Shown: positions 50,242 to 58,907, numbered from the stretch's first letter. The stretch is 64,000 nucleotides of DNA from JALRBM01 sp964615445 (GCA_964615445.1 CAZTOK010000002.1:16945-80944); one strand, 5' to 3'. Translations and numbers: made by a program. Notes: generated from the letters alone by a model not told the origin.

Positions 50242-51198
50242 ATGACTACCGCCGCTATGATTGGGCCGTGGGATCAGTTCATCGATTATCGTGTATGGGA
50301 GGAGTTGTATCCAGCACTGGCTGAGCATCCTATTTTTGCATCCATCTTCATGGGATATCCACCTACGGCTATCGACTTTGAACCACTACCCGACGATGTG
50401 TTTGAACAGTTGTTTGAAGAGGCGAAGCAATATGCAGCCGATTCAGTCGCGGGCCGCGATTTGCCCGTACATACCGTGGAAGATCATTGCGAAGAGGTGT
50501 GCGAGTATGGCTTGCTGCTATTCGACATGGTATACGACCGACGCAATCCGTTTTATAAGTTTGTACGCCAGATGTATGCGATTGCTCTCATTCTGCATGA
50601 TTGTCACCATACAGGCAGTACCTTCTTAATCGATGCCATCAATCCTGCCTGGATACCAGACGGAAACGTCCACGTGGCAATGGAGTGGGTGAGTGCAACG
50701 CGAGTGATTGCATTCCTACATCCGAAGGTAGCGTCGCGACTTGCGATTTTGTTTGTAGCTAGCGTCATTTTGTACACCACCTTTGGTGGAGGTTATGCCG
50801 CGGAAGCTAAGGGTGTTCGCAACATTCCCGTTATTGGCCCTGAGCACTACACACTGCCCATCTTCTGTATGACTCGCACTGCAGATGTGCAACCTCCAGG
50901 CGATATCGTAGACTCGATCGACAAGGGTCTAAAGCTGGCATTCTGGGAACGTCCGGGTTTTGCTGTAGAAAGAAGCTTCGCGGCATTCGTCAATGATCAG
51001 CTGCGATTTTTCAAGTATGTGCTCGATTGCTACGATGCACTCCTGCGTTCTACTGGGCACGATCTTGCTCGCGTACTTGGATGGCGAGAGAGGCGCGACC
51101 TTTTCGTCAGGGAGTTCACTCTTCTCCAGGAGGGTAAACACCTGGCTGGCGAACAATTCCTTCGCGCAAAGCTCGCGGAGTACGGCATTCACAACTAG
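50242..51198 (+). CDS. HD-domain phosphohydrolase-like protein (paralogue 2)
   Basis: 318 residues, GAGGAGAAGG before the ATG. Shares every metal motif with the 41398 protein: VHTVEDHCEEV (His77, His82), LILHDCHHTGSTFLIDA (His119-Asp120, His123), MEWVSAT (Glu148) and MTRTADV (Asp215), plus GVRNIP and the helix VASVILYTTF. Apart from these motifs the two proteins are well diverged. Cytoplasmic; probably a phosphodiesterase. Divergent from the broken histidine phosphatase and followed by a strong hairpin. Confidence 0.65.
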   Translation: MTTAAMIGPWDQFIDYRVWEELYPALAEHPIFASIFMGYPPTAIDFEPLPDDVFEQLFEEAKQYAADSVAGRDLPVHTVEDHCEEVCEYGLLLFDMVYDRRNPFYKFVRQMYAIALILHDCHHTGSTFLIDAINPAWIPDGNVHVAMEWVSATRVIAFLHPKVASRLAILFVASVILYTTFGGGYAAEAKGVRNIPVIGPEHYTLPIFCMTRTADVQPPGDIVDSIDKGLKLAFWERPGFAVERSFAAFVNDQLRFFKYVLDCYDALLRSTGHDLARVLGWRERRDLFVREFTLLQEGKHLAGEQFLRAKLAEYGIHN

Positions 51199-51207
51199 TC
51201 TCGTAAT

Positions 51208-51246
51208 GGCCGCCCGGCAACCCCGGGCGGCCTAATAACTTTTTTA
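51208..51246 (+). terminator. Strong terminator
   Basis: GGCCGCCCGG and CCGGGCGGCC, 10 bp, then T-rich. Confidence 0.85.
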
Positions 51247-51307
51247 TACTTTGCAATTATTTCGCATCATGGTATGATTCTGTTGTCTCAACGAGCGAAA
51301 GAGAGGG

Positions 51308-51793
51308 ATGATGCATTATAAAATGCGAATCATCAACGGAGTTAACAGCTGCGTCATGTACGGAGCCATGATCGCGGCCGCAGCAACAAATCCCGAAGAA
51401 ATCGCGTATCTCTTTGGAGGAATAACGGTTGTCTGCTTTGTATTAAAACGAGCGCGCCTCAGCGCTTACGCCCAAGTAGAAGAGTATGTGCAAAAAGCGC
51501 CTTTACATCTCCTTAAGCCAGAGATACGTGCTGAAATAGTTGCAGATAGAACCAGTGACGAGCTCCTTCAGTACATCTACACATTTCAGCAATGGCTCAA
51601 CCAATACATGGAAGACAAGCTCCGAATGGGAGAAACGGACACTGCAAATCAATGCAGTGAGCTACTGTTACACCTCACATCACTCATGAATCACTTCTAT
51701 TCTGGAGAGATTGATGGTGATCGTGCTCATATCCGCGAGGAGCTTACCGTTATCGAGACCGCTTTACAGCAATTGGGCTATACTGCGAGTTGA
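51308..51793 (+). CDS. Small membrane protein with helical C-terminal domain
   Basis: 161 residues; the ATG at 51311 is better spaced from the GAGAGGG site than that at 51308. One or two hydrophobic segments (about residues 12-27 and 32-47) are followed by a long helical cytoplasmic part (SDELLQYIYTFQQWLNQYMEDKLRMG). No family recognised. A hairpin at 51801 closes it. Confidence 0.6.
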   Translation: MMHYKMRIINGVNSCVMYGAMIAAAATNPEEIAYLFGGITVVCFVLKRARLSAYAQVEEYVQKAPLHLLKPEIRAEIVADRTSDELLQYIYTFQQWLNQYMEDKLRMGETDTANQCSELLLHLTSLMNHFYSGEIDGDRAHIREELTVIETALQQLGYTAS

Positions 51794-51800
51794 AACAATC

Positions 51801-51845
51801 GGCCACCCGCGCATGTCTTTTATGTGCAGGTGGCCAGTTTTTATT
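51801..51845 (+). terminator. Terminator hairpin
   Basis: GGCCACC and GGTGGCC with inner GCGCAT/ATGTGC, then TTTTTATT. Confidence 0.7.
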
Positions 51846-51896
51846 ATCCGTTTTATATATCAAAGTTCTTATTTAAAAACACTCATAAGTAAAACG

Positions 51897-51945
51897 GGGG
51901 TCACCCTGATGCAATGTTATAACACATATGCACCAGAGTGACCCC
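51897..51945 (-). terminator. Large inverted repeat behind the SPFH-like operon
   Basis: GGGGTCAC and GTGACCCC with inner GCA/TGC pairing around an AT-rich loop; probable terminator of the minus-strand operon. Confidence 0.55.
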
Positions 51946-51986
51946 TCAGAGCCTAGGGCTCTTTAAGCCAGAATGTTGAAAAATCG

Positions 51987-52952
51987 TCAGTGACCGCTCG
52001 GCACCGGCACCGCCGGGCCACCCGAACCACCAAGGTTGATGACGCAGGTAGTACCCGATGCCTTGCACTGAGTGATCGTGTCCTGCACACCCAACCAGTA
52101 CGTAGCGCTGTCGCCGTACAGCTGCTGGGCATTCGCCAGGCGCTGCCTGTTCAGCTCCTGCGCACCAGCAGTGCCGTCACTGCCATTGTTCTCGCCGCGC
52201 TCAACCTTGTCGACGGTCACACGCACCTGCGAACAGGTGAAGGCGTTGCCGTTCGCACCCGGGTTCTCCGGGTCCTTCCAGGCACTATTTCCCGAACCAC
52301 AGAACAAATCCTGCGAATAACCGACCTTCACTCGCATGATGTCGGCAAAGCTCTGACCGATCTGCTCGGCCAACTTCGCATACAACGACGGGTCGTGCTT
52401 CTGCCAGATCGCGTCATCGAGGTCAAAGGCACCGTGGATCGTTGCGGTATCCACCGTGGGGCCGAAGTTTTCGCCGAGCATCGAGTTCCACCCAGGAGTG
52501 CTCGAGTTGGCGTCACCGCCCTGATCTTTTTCAGACGCGCAGGTGTACTTAAAACAAAGATCATAGAACTTCTTCATGGCATCCTTGCTTTCATCCGGCG
52601 TGAATGCCACCGTCGTCCACACCTTGATCTGCACACCTGTCTTGGTGTACGCGATCGTGGGAGTGTTTCGGTCACCGATCGGGTGGCCGTTAGCATCCTT
52701 CTGCGAACCATCGTTCGTAATATAATTCCGTGAGTTGCACGGAATATAGGTAACGATCTCTCCGTTTCGGTTACTGCCAATACTCTGGCCAGGGTAAATC
52801 ACATCGTGGAGCTTCGCATCATGACCATTCTGGCCATCACCAACCACGAAGGCGCATGACGCCGTTGTGGCCGAAATCGAACACGCCGTCATCGTCGCAG
52901 CGCCGAGCACCAAGGTTCCGGCAACCGCGATAAGCTTCACCGTACGCTTCAT
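51987..52952 (-). CDS. SPFH/Band-7-like lipoprotein
   Basis: 321 residues. Lipobox MTAC (Cys24) after a short signal peptide. The body resembles an SPFH domain: PTIAYTKTGVQIKVWTTVAFTPDE, then FGPTVDTATIHGAFDLDD, IGQSFADIMRVKVGYSQDLFC and VRVTVDKVERG. The C-terminal helix QELNRQRLANAQQLYGDSATYW and the Gly/Pro end are like flotillin tails. It should sit outside the membrane, unlike classical SPFH proteins which face the cytoplasm. GC-rich. Follows the 52988 gene by 35 bases. Fold assignment is moderate. Confidence 0.55.
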   Translation of the reverse strand: MKRTVKLIAVAGTLVLGAATMTACSISATTASCAFVVGDGQNGHDAKLHDVIYPGQSIGSNRNGEIVTYIPCNSRNYITNDGSQKDANGHPIGDRNTPTIAYTKTGVQIKVWTTVAFTPDESKDAMKKFYDLCFKYTCASEKDQGGDANSSTPGWNSMLGENFGPTVDTATIHGAFDLDDAIWQKHDPSLYAKLAEQIGQSFADIMRVKVGYSQDLFCGSGNSAWKDPENPGANGNAFTCSQVRVTVDKVERGENNGSDGTAGAQELNRQRLANAQQLYGDSATYWLGVQDTITQCKASGTTCVINLGGSGGPAVPVPSGH

Positions 52953-52987
52953 GAGCTGGTTGTCCTCTCGTTTTGTGTGGGTTGCTA

Positions 52988-54058
52988 CTAGCGGGGAACA
53001 AAACTCATACCATGGCGAGGATCATACGAAACAGCAACATCATATCCGATAAGCCCGCTTTCGTTCAAATCTCGAATGAGCTTCACGATGCTTTCGGTAC
53101 AATTCACAATGAAAGCCTTTCCCTTACGAATACGTTCATCAGCATCATAAAAGTCACCTCGATTACTCACTAATACGATGTAACCCTTTTGGTTCTCATC
53201 ACCATCCAGAGCCTTGAGAATGTCGGTCAGACAGTCGCCGAATGCTATGGCGTCTGTCATCTGATTTTGCTCCGTACCGTAAAGCCGGAAATATCGTTCT
53301 ATATCCTGACAGCACTGGCTCAACGCCAATTTCAACTCGTCATCTCTAACGAGTTCTGACCGTGAATAAACTTCCTTAAGAAGCTTTACCACATCAGGTG
53401 GCGATGATTCGAATTTCATAACCTGAGGCTTACGAGAACCCTCACGTTTATGCAAACTCGATGATCCTGCAAATTCATACAGAAGGGCACCAACTACAAC
53501 AACTCCAGCAATGACAATCCACAGACCATACGTCTTCCACCAGGATGACATATCACCCGAAACGGGCGTTGGCGACGACGTAAACGTCATCACCGATCCG
53601 GGGTTGTTACTTACCCAGGCATGGATATTTTGCACGAATGTGCCGAGTGTTTCTACTTTGTTTGCAGAAACGCTCGCCGCTCGGTGCATCTGATCAGCAG
53701 CCACACCGGTAGGCAACGACAATGCGTAGCCAACGGTTTGGTCACCAATCGCCATACCGACAATCTTGCCGTTATTCTCCTTCGTAGAAAGACGAGCGGC
53801 AAGAGCCTGAGGGTCTACCACCGACGCAGCCGCCCTCGGAAGCATCACCAATACGATGTTATCGTCCTGGTTCAGCTTGCTTTCCAAGGTAGCGGCCGTG
53901 TTGCCGTCGGTACCTTCGGTACCAGTCTGCACATACACAGGCGAAGTCTTTAGCGCGTTCAACACTTCCGTGTAGTAATCCACGCTCCCAGCCTCCGCCG
54001 GACTTGCGACAAGAAACATCGCAAACAACACGCCTAGCAGAACCGCGATACGGTTCAT
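52988..54058 (-). CDS. Exported membrane protein, partner of the SPFH-like lipoprotein
   Basis: 356 residues. Cleavable signal peptide (ending near PAEAG), an outside domain to about 165 (LKTSPVYVQTGTEG, NIVLVMLPRAAASVVDP, GKIVGMAIGDQTVGYAL) similar in feel to the mycobacterial Rv1476-type domain, a membrane helix (about 175-197, LWIVIAGVVVVGALLYEFA) and a cytoplasmic domain of about 150 residues. No catalytic motif read. Ribosome site GAGGAGG. It heads a two-gene operon. Confidence 0.65.
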   Translation of the reverse strand: MNRIAVLLGVLFAMFLVASPAEAGSVDYYTEVLNALKTSPVYVQTGTEGTDGNTAATLESKLNQDDNIVLVMLPRAAASVVDPQALAARLSTKENNGKIVGMAIGDQTVGYALSLPTGVAADQMHRAASVSANKVETLGTFVQNIHAWVSNNPGSVMTFTSSPTPVSGDMSSWWKTYGLWIVIAGVVVVGALLYEFAGSSSLHKREGSRKPQVMKFESSPPDVVKLLKEVYSRSELVRDDELKLALSQCCQDIERYFRLYGTEQNQMTDAIAFGDCLTDILKALDGDENQKGYIVLVSNRGDFYDADERIRKGKAFIVNCTESIVKLIRDLNESGLIGYDVAVSYDPRHGMSFVPR

Positions 54059-54169
54059 CCGTTCCTCCTCTCGAAAAGAGTCGGTTTTTCCAAATTTTCA
54101 ACGTTCAATTTAATCTGGTCTAAATAATTTTACAACCTTAATATGATTTTGTCCAGCACCAAAACAATA

Positions 54170-55246
54170 TTAATTCGTTACTTCATGTTGACTTAACAAC
54201 TCCTGCAGAATCGAGTTAAAGTGCGAACGTAACTCCTCGCGAGTATAGGTACGTATCGGCTCACGCGTCACTAAATACGTTTCAATCTCTAAATAAATAA
54301 GGACCAGGCGCTGATTATCGGCAAGACCCGGCGCTTCACCCGCAGGGATCTTATCTGTAATAGCGTGTATTTGTGCAAGCAATGGGGCAATGTCTGCCGG
54401 GTTTGAGGCGAGGCCGGCTGCATACTGCACCATACCTAGGATAGTAGTAATCGTTCCAGATGCCGATTTTGCAAACACATAGCTGGCAGCCAAAAAAATA
54501 AATCCCGAAATAAGTCCTAAAGCATCAATAATAATACCCGAGATATCTTGTGTCTGCTCAACAAAGAAAGAATGAATAAGTGCCGCCAGTAGTACAATAC
54601 CCGATAAAACAAACCCCCAAGCAAGGCGTGCCATAGTTTTTTTATACGAAAGGCCTACATGTTCCATCACCGCAAATACCACACCACCTGCAGCCACATA
54701 CATGCCTGTCGTCCAAAACAACAAAACATTCGCTGCGTCGTATACGATTTCCGGCACTGGTTGTGGCACATGCGGCACCGGAATAACAATCAAGCTTATT
54801 GCCGTAACCAACGGTATCATAATAGCCGGACGCGCCAAAAATGTACGCACTTGTACCAATAGAGCAAGATTCCGCGTTGCGAGGTATGCAACGAGTCCTG
54901 CAACAAAGTAGGGAAGTACTACAAAACCATCATTGACCCACCACGAGTCCCACCAGTTGAATGCCGAAATAATTACAATCTGGACAGTACTCAAGGCGAG
55001 CAGTACGATTGCGGTCGAAATTCCCACATACGCTCGTCGAAGGCGCGCTTTATATGAACGTAAGCTTGCCAAAAAAAGCAGCACCGCTCCCGTGTGTAGG
55101 CAACAATACCACACAGCAATTATCATAACCACATGAAAATAGAGCCACCCAAGCAACCAGCTATCCGGCGTAGGCATGAATAGTACTACGATTGAAAGCA
55201 ATACGCTAAGTACAATAGCACCAATAGCAATACGCGATTTGTTCAT
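54170..55246 (-). CDS. Multi-pass membrane protein with cytoplasmic C-terminal domain
   Basis: 358 residues. About eight hydrophobic helices within residues 5-270, then a cytoplasmic domain (TILGMVQYAAGLASNPADIAPLLAQIHAITDK, RLVLIYLEIETYLVTREPIRTYTREELRSHF). The layout resembles membrane sensor modules, but no kinase, cyclase or HD motif follows. Not recognised. Separated from the downstream operon by 110 bases with its own gene boundary. Confidence 0.65.
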   Translation of the reverse strand: MNKSRIAIGAIVLSVLLSIVVLFMPTPDSWLLGWLYFHVVMIIAVWYCCLHTGAVLLFLASLRSYKARLRRAYVGISTAIVLLALSTVQIVIISAFNWWDSWWVNDGFVVLPYFVAGLVAYLATRNLALLVQVRTFLARPAIMIPLVTAISLIVIPVPHVPQPVPEIVYDAANVLLFWTTGMYVAAGGVVFAVMEHVGLSYKKTMARLAWGFVLSGIVLLAALIHSFFVEQTQDISGIIIDALGLISGFIFLAASYVFAKSASGTITTILGMVQYAAGLASNPADIAPLLAQIHAITDKIPAGEAPGLADNQRLVLIYLEIETYLVTREPIRTYTREELRSHFNSILQELLSQHEVTN

Positions 55247-55327
55247 GGTTCTTATTTAATAGAACTTATGCTTATCAGGCAAGAGAATAATTTTTGGCCT
55301 CAATAGCGTGTGATATCATAAAATGCG

Positions 55328-56215
55328 ATGACGAATTTCGAAACAAACTACCATAATATACCACCCCTTACAGAGCAGGAGCTCGAAAAGGGAAGGGTGA
55401 AAAAACCAGGTCAGGACTACCCGCCAATTGAGCACCGGCTAAAGATTCCCGCCTCTACCTGGTACGCTATGCTACAAAACAGACATATTATCATTCCGGA
55501 GGGCCCCCATAGCATCAACAATCACCCCCATCGTAACCAACCAGAGAAAGCACATCTCATGCATCCTATTGCCACAGAGGATAGCCCCATGGGTGAGGAA
55601 TGGGCCACATATTGGCATAGCCTGGGGCTTCTTACCGATACAGCCGATCGTCCGCTGCATCCTCGCGCCACGCAACTTCTTACTCATCCAGATATTGGCA
55701 TGTTTACAGGTCCAGGCTATCACTACCGCTATGGCCCGCAACGCATGGGCAACCTAGCGCTTCGCCGTATAAGAGACACTTCAGTTGAGTATGCCATGGT
55801 AGCCGTTAATCGCGATGGCAGAGAAAAATGGAGCGTACCAGGAGGCTATTTTCAGGAAGACGATAGGACGATTGACGTAACAGCATTTCGCGAAGGCTGG
55901 GAAGAAGCCAACATTATCCCACATTTCCTAGGAAATTATGCAGTACGAGAAGTATTATCACCACCGCGTGGCTTTAAACGTGACACGCTACACGCGTGGG
56001 GTGAAGAGTGGTTCTCATTCCCAATCAGTTACGATAACCCAGCTATGGAAGGAGTAGAATTAAGCACAAAGAACGACACCAAAGAGGCGCATAGGGTGGC
56101 TTGGGTAAGTAGAGATGTCATAGCGAATCCTCCGGAACATTTTGACATAATAAGTACCCATCAACGTATGATTCTTGAACACGAAGCGCTCCTTGCAGCT
56201 CAAGGACTAGCATGA
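55328..56215 (+). CDS. Nudix hydrolase
   Basis: 295 residues. A long N-terminal region with a PPIEHRLKIPASTW stretch, then the Nudix core from about residue 150: WSVPGGYFQEDDRTIDVTA, REGWEEANII. Asp replaces the first Glu of the box, so metal binding may be altered. TATCAT lies eight bases before the ATG. ATGA overlap with the following histidine phosphatase gene: a Nudix enzyme and a phosphatase acting in sequence on a nucleotide or sugar-nucleotide. Confidence 0.75.
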   Translation: MTNFETNYHNIPPLTEQELEKGRVKKPGQDYPPIEHRLKIPASTWYAMLQNRHIIIPEGPHSINNHPHRNQPEKAHLMHPIATEDSPMGEEWATYWHSLGLLTDTADRPLHPRATQLLTHPDIGMFTGPGYHYRYGPQRMGNLALRRIRDTSVEYAMVAVNRDGREKWSVPGGYFQEDDRTIDVTAFREGWEEANIIPHFLGNYAVREVLSPPRGFKRDTLHAWGEEWFSFPISYDNPAMEGVELSTKNDTKEAHRVAWVSRDVIANPPEHFDIISTHQRMILEHEALLAAQGLA

Positions 56216-56981
56216 ACCACGTTAAAACCCTTATCGTAACTCGTCATGGTACATTTGAAGGTAATAAACGAGCCGAGCTCACAGGGCGTGCTGCTTTTGA
56301 TGAAGCTGCTAAAGAGTTAGGTCTCCACGATTTTGACCATCTTCCACTTTTAGAGCAGGGAAGAGAGGAAGTGCGACGAGCTCGTGACCTGCTTGCTGAA
56401 TTCACTATTGACGCAGCTCTTTGTTCGCCAACTGTACGCACCCAAGAGTCAGCAGCTATCCATCTTGAACACCGCTCACTAATAGGCGGTTTTGCAATCA
56501 GCGAGGCGCTCAGGGAGCGTAATCGCGGTATTTTCTCCTTTGCACCCGACGAATGGACACGCCAGCATCCCGGATACCGCATAGGCAAAGAATCCACGCT
56601 CCATTGGCGGCCAATAAGTGGTGCAAAACCAGGCCAGGAAGGCGAAACTCAATTTGAAGTGCAGCAGCGCATCCAGTCTGCCCTTGACCAAATTGACGCC
56701 ATGGCACCGGGTGGCACTGGCATGCTTATTACCCATGGCGAGGCCATGGTATCAGTGCGCGGCCTCAACCGCTTTTTAGGACTTACCGACGAAACTTACA
56801 AACTCCCCCTTATTCCACATCCACCAGCTCATCTGCGAGCACTCAACGAGGAAACTGGGCAGGTAAAGCTCAAAGTGATATTTATTTTGACGCCGATGAT
56901 AGGGGATACGCAACACACTTTAGAACCATTGGCGTTGAGCCCGAGGTTTTCGATACTGGTTGGTTAGAAATCCAAAGATAA
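56212..56981 (+). CDS. Histidine phosphatase with probable 3' frameshift
   Basis: The main frame runs to 56967 (251 residues): TLIVTRHGTFEGNKRAELTGR holds the RHG core, ALCSPTVRTQESA and MLITHGEAMVSVRG the other catalytic parts. After about residue 215 the main frame becomes unlike protein (LKVIFILTPMIGDTQ), while the -1 frame reads AQSDIYFDADDRGYATHFRT then IGVEPEVFDTGWLEIQR and stops at 56981. So a base seems to be missing at about 56850-56880. The core enzyme is intact either way. Coupled to the Nudix gene by ATGA. Confidence 0.75.
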
Positions 56982-56997
56982 GGCCATCTCTTGGAGG

Positions 56998-57026
56998 TTG
57001 CATAAATTATACTTATATGATATATT
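56998..57026 (+). promoter_or_regulatory. Promoter of the 57063 gene
   Basis: TTGCAT (56998-57003) and TATATT (57021-57026), 17-base spacer. Confidence 0.65.
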
Positions 57027-57062
57027 CGCATTTGTCACAACTGACCTATGAAGGGAAGTTCC

Positions 57063-57890
57063 ATGACCGAGCAGCAGACCACCCCCGATCAGCCGGCGGC
57101 GTTCCCCAGCGTGGACGACATGTTCCCGTTGTGGCAGCGTGAGCCTGGCCGACGTGGGGCGTTGAGCAAGGCCGAGAAGGCGGCGAAGCAGGCCAACGCC
57201 AAGCAGCGTGAGGCCTACCAGCAGCTCCTCGACGAGCACGCCCAGCGCGGCATGCAGCTGGAGATCGTCAGGAATGACCTAGTGAGGGTCCAGCAAACTG
57301 CCCGTACTAACAGTGAAACCGTTTTGATGTGGGAGCAACAGCTCCGCACTAACTTGACACACGCGGCAGTAGCCCTCAGGGCACTGGCCGAGCTGACGTA
57401 CATGATGGGCGAGGAGATGACTACCAGCGTCAACACAACGGTCGGTGGCATGCAGAACGTACTCTTCAGCAACACCTACGGGACGTTCGAGCTGCCGTAC
57501 TATGTTACCGTCACCGGTGGCACCGAGATTCGCGTCACGCCGGAAGACAAGCGACGTCGACCGTTCAAGCTCCAGGTGGACACGATGGGTATCGCGCCCG
57601 AAGGCATCGCCATGCTTGTCCTCCAGTTCGGCCTGGACAACGACCGTCTGCCCGAACGGGCAGAGCAGGTTCTGCGGCGCAAGCCCGAAGACAACAGCCC
57701 GGAGGCGAACCTCCTGGTGTCGCTGTTCGGAGACGATGACGAAGCGCTCGCCAGCGCCTTGGCCGCGACCGACTGCGGCAATCCCAACTGCGCAGTTCAC
57801 GGCAAGAACCGTTCGACGAAGGACAATGTGACAGAGAGCCTCGACCGTTTTTTGTCCTCGGACTTCCTGGACAAAGTGATGGGCAAGTAG
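57063..57890 (+). CDS. Hypothetical GC-rich protein
   Basis: 275 residues; the ATG at 57063 has GAAGGGA upstream, whereas the ATG at 57048 contains that site. Helical, charged N-terminal half with coiled-coil character (about residues 35-95), a beta-rich middle (GTFELPYYVTVTGGTEIRVTPEDKRRRPFKLQV) and a C-terminal CGNPNCAVHG knuckle. No signal peptide. Codon use is strongly GC-rich, unlike the gene just before it. No family recognised. Confidence 0.65.
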   Translation: MTEQQTTPDQPAAFPSVDDMFPLWQREPGRRGALSKAEKAAKQANAKQREAYQQLLDEHAQRGMQLEIVRNDLVRVQQTARTNSETVLMWEQQLRTNLTHAAVALRALAELTYMMGEEMTTSVNTTVGGMQNVLFSNTYGTFELPYYVTVTGGTEIRVTPEDKRRRPFKLQVDTMGIAPEGIAMLVLQFGLDNDRLPERAEQVLRRKPEDNSPEANLLVSLFGDDDEALASALAATDCGNPNCAVHGKNRSTKDNVTESLDRFLSSDFLDKVMGK

Positions 57891-57930
57891 CTCAAACCAA
57901 GGGCGGGTAACACTGCCCTAAACAACAAGC

Positions 57931-57986
57931 GGGGGAGGCTACTCTTTTTAGTGCCTAAAAAGCACAAATTGCAGTAGCCTCTCCCG
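57931..57986 (+). terminator. Long terminator hairpin
   Basis: GGGGGAGGCTACT pairs with AGTAGCCTCTCCC; an inner TTTTTAGTGC/GCAC pairing extends it. Confidence 0.7.
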
Positions 57987-58055
57987 TGCACTACCACCAA
58001 GCATTCTATTGACCTTCTGGTCATTTTTTAATGCCAAAATAGATTTTATTTTTAT

Positions 58056-58084
58056 TTGACGAGGAAATATATTAATGATACTAT
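58056..58084 (+). promoter_or_regulatory. Promoter of the 58136 gene
   Basis: TTGACG (58056-58061) and TACTAT (58079-58084), 17-base spacer; ribosome site AAGGAG before the ATG. Confidence 0.7.
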
Positions 58085-58135
58085 TCTCTTCGGCTTGCCA
58101 AGTGGCGGCTCACACCAACATGCAAGGAGCTTGCG

Positions 58136-58510
58136 ATGCAGGGTTTGCCATACCAGGGACACAACTGGTTCTATTGCAGTGGCTGTGCCAATCCGACGGT
58201 CGGCCAGTGCTGCGGACAGTTGTTCCCGTGGAACATGAATACTCACGGACACCTGCCCACGGCCATTCAGAACGCTCGTGGCTGCAACCACAGTTTCGGC
58301 TTCACGCCGGGCTACGGTGGCCACGACGACTTCACCAGCTTCGTGGGCACCCTCATGGAGGTCCAGGGCATCGTCGACGGTGACCCCGTCGAGGCTGCGC
58401 TCGGCGCCGCGATGACCGGTGGTGGTCTCGGTGGGGTGGCTGGTGCCTTTGTGGCCGCCGAGTTCGTCGAGGAGTTCGATAACAATGGCCTTGGCGGTTT
58501 CGGCTGGTAG
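58136..58510 (+). CDS. Small Cys-rich protein with Gly-rich hydrophobic tail
   Basis: 124 residues. The N-terminal 55 residues have Cys/His spacing of a zinc site (WFYCSGCANPTVGQCCGQLF, then ARGCNHSFGF). The C-terminal half is hydrophobic and glycine-rich (EAALGAAMTGGGLGGVAGAF, then VAAEFVEEF) with GxxxG-like packing, like some bacteriocins and pore-forming peptides. No export signal. Promoter, AAGGAG site and a perfect hairpin behind it. Function unknown. Confidence 0.6.
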   Translation: MQGLPYQGHNWFYCSGCANPTVGQCCGQLFPWNMNTHGHLPTAIQNARGCNHSFGFTPGYGGHDDFTSFVGTLMEVQGIVDGDPVEAALGAAMTGGGLGGVAGAFVAAEFVEEFDNNGLGGFGW

Positions 58511-58652
58511 CTAGAGCCTTTAAGGGTAGTCCGCTGCGCACATTCAGCGCAGCCGGCGGCCCACCCCGTAAAAAATTATACATTTGGGTGTGTTTTTTAT
58601 TTTTTTTTGATTGAGTTTGGGGCGCGTATAAGGAAAAAAAAACAAGGGGGGC

Positions 58653-58662
58653 NNNNNNNNNN
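58653..58662. other. Run of ten N (assembly gap)
   Basis: Ten unknown bases joining two low-quality contig ends. See the duplicated-hairpin finding. Confidence 0.99.
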
Positions 58663-58849
58663 CCGTGTTCGTCTTGGTGTTCTATAAAAATGGCGTGGGG
58701 GTTTTGGGCTGTTATCTAGAGCTTTTATGGTTAGGCCGCTGCCAACATTCAGCGCAGCGGACTACCCAACGATTCAATCTTTATCCATTTCGTCCTTTTT
58801 TAAAGGATTTTTTCATACTTTGGCGACAGCATAAAAGCAAATTAAAACA

Positions 58850-58885
58850 GGGGCAGAAGATGCTACAAATCACATCTTCTGCCCC
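58850..58885 (-). terminator. Terminator of the 58908 lipoprotein gene
   Basis: GGGGCAGAAGATG and CATCTTCTGCCCC, 13 bp, 10-base loop. Confidence 0.8.
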
Positions 58886-58907
58886 AACATCAATTACGAC
58901 GGAGTGC

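Larger units (their letters stand above)
58511..58907. other. Gene-free region with assembly gap and duplicated hairpin
   Basis: No credible gene. Left of the N run the hairpin after the 58136 gene starts GGGTAGTCCGCTGCGC-ACATTC-AGCGCAGC and then degrades. Right of it a damaged copy of the gene end and hairpin reappears (CTAGAGCTTTTATGG, ACATTCAGCGCAGCGGACTACCC). The sequence next to the Ns is homopolymer-rich. A separate hairpin lies at 58850-58885. Confidence 0.75.

Noticed and set aside
52000..52733. 247-residue plus-strand frame over the SPFH-like gene
   Set aside because: Arg/His/Val-rich shadow of a GC-rich gene; the minus-strand frame has a lipobox.
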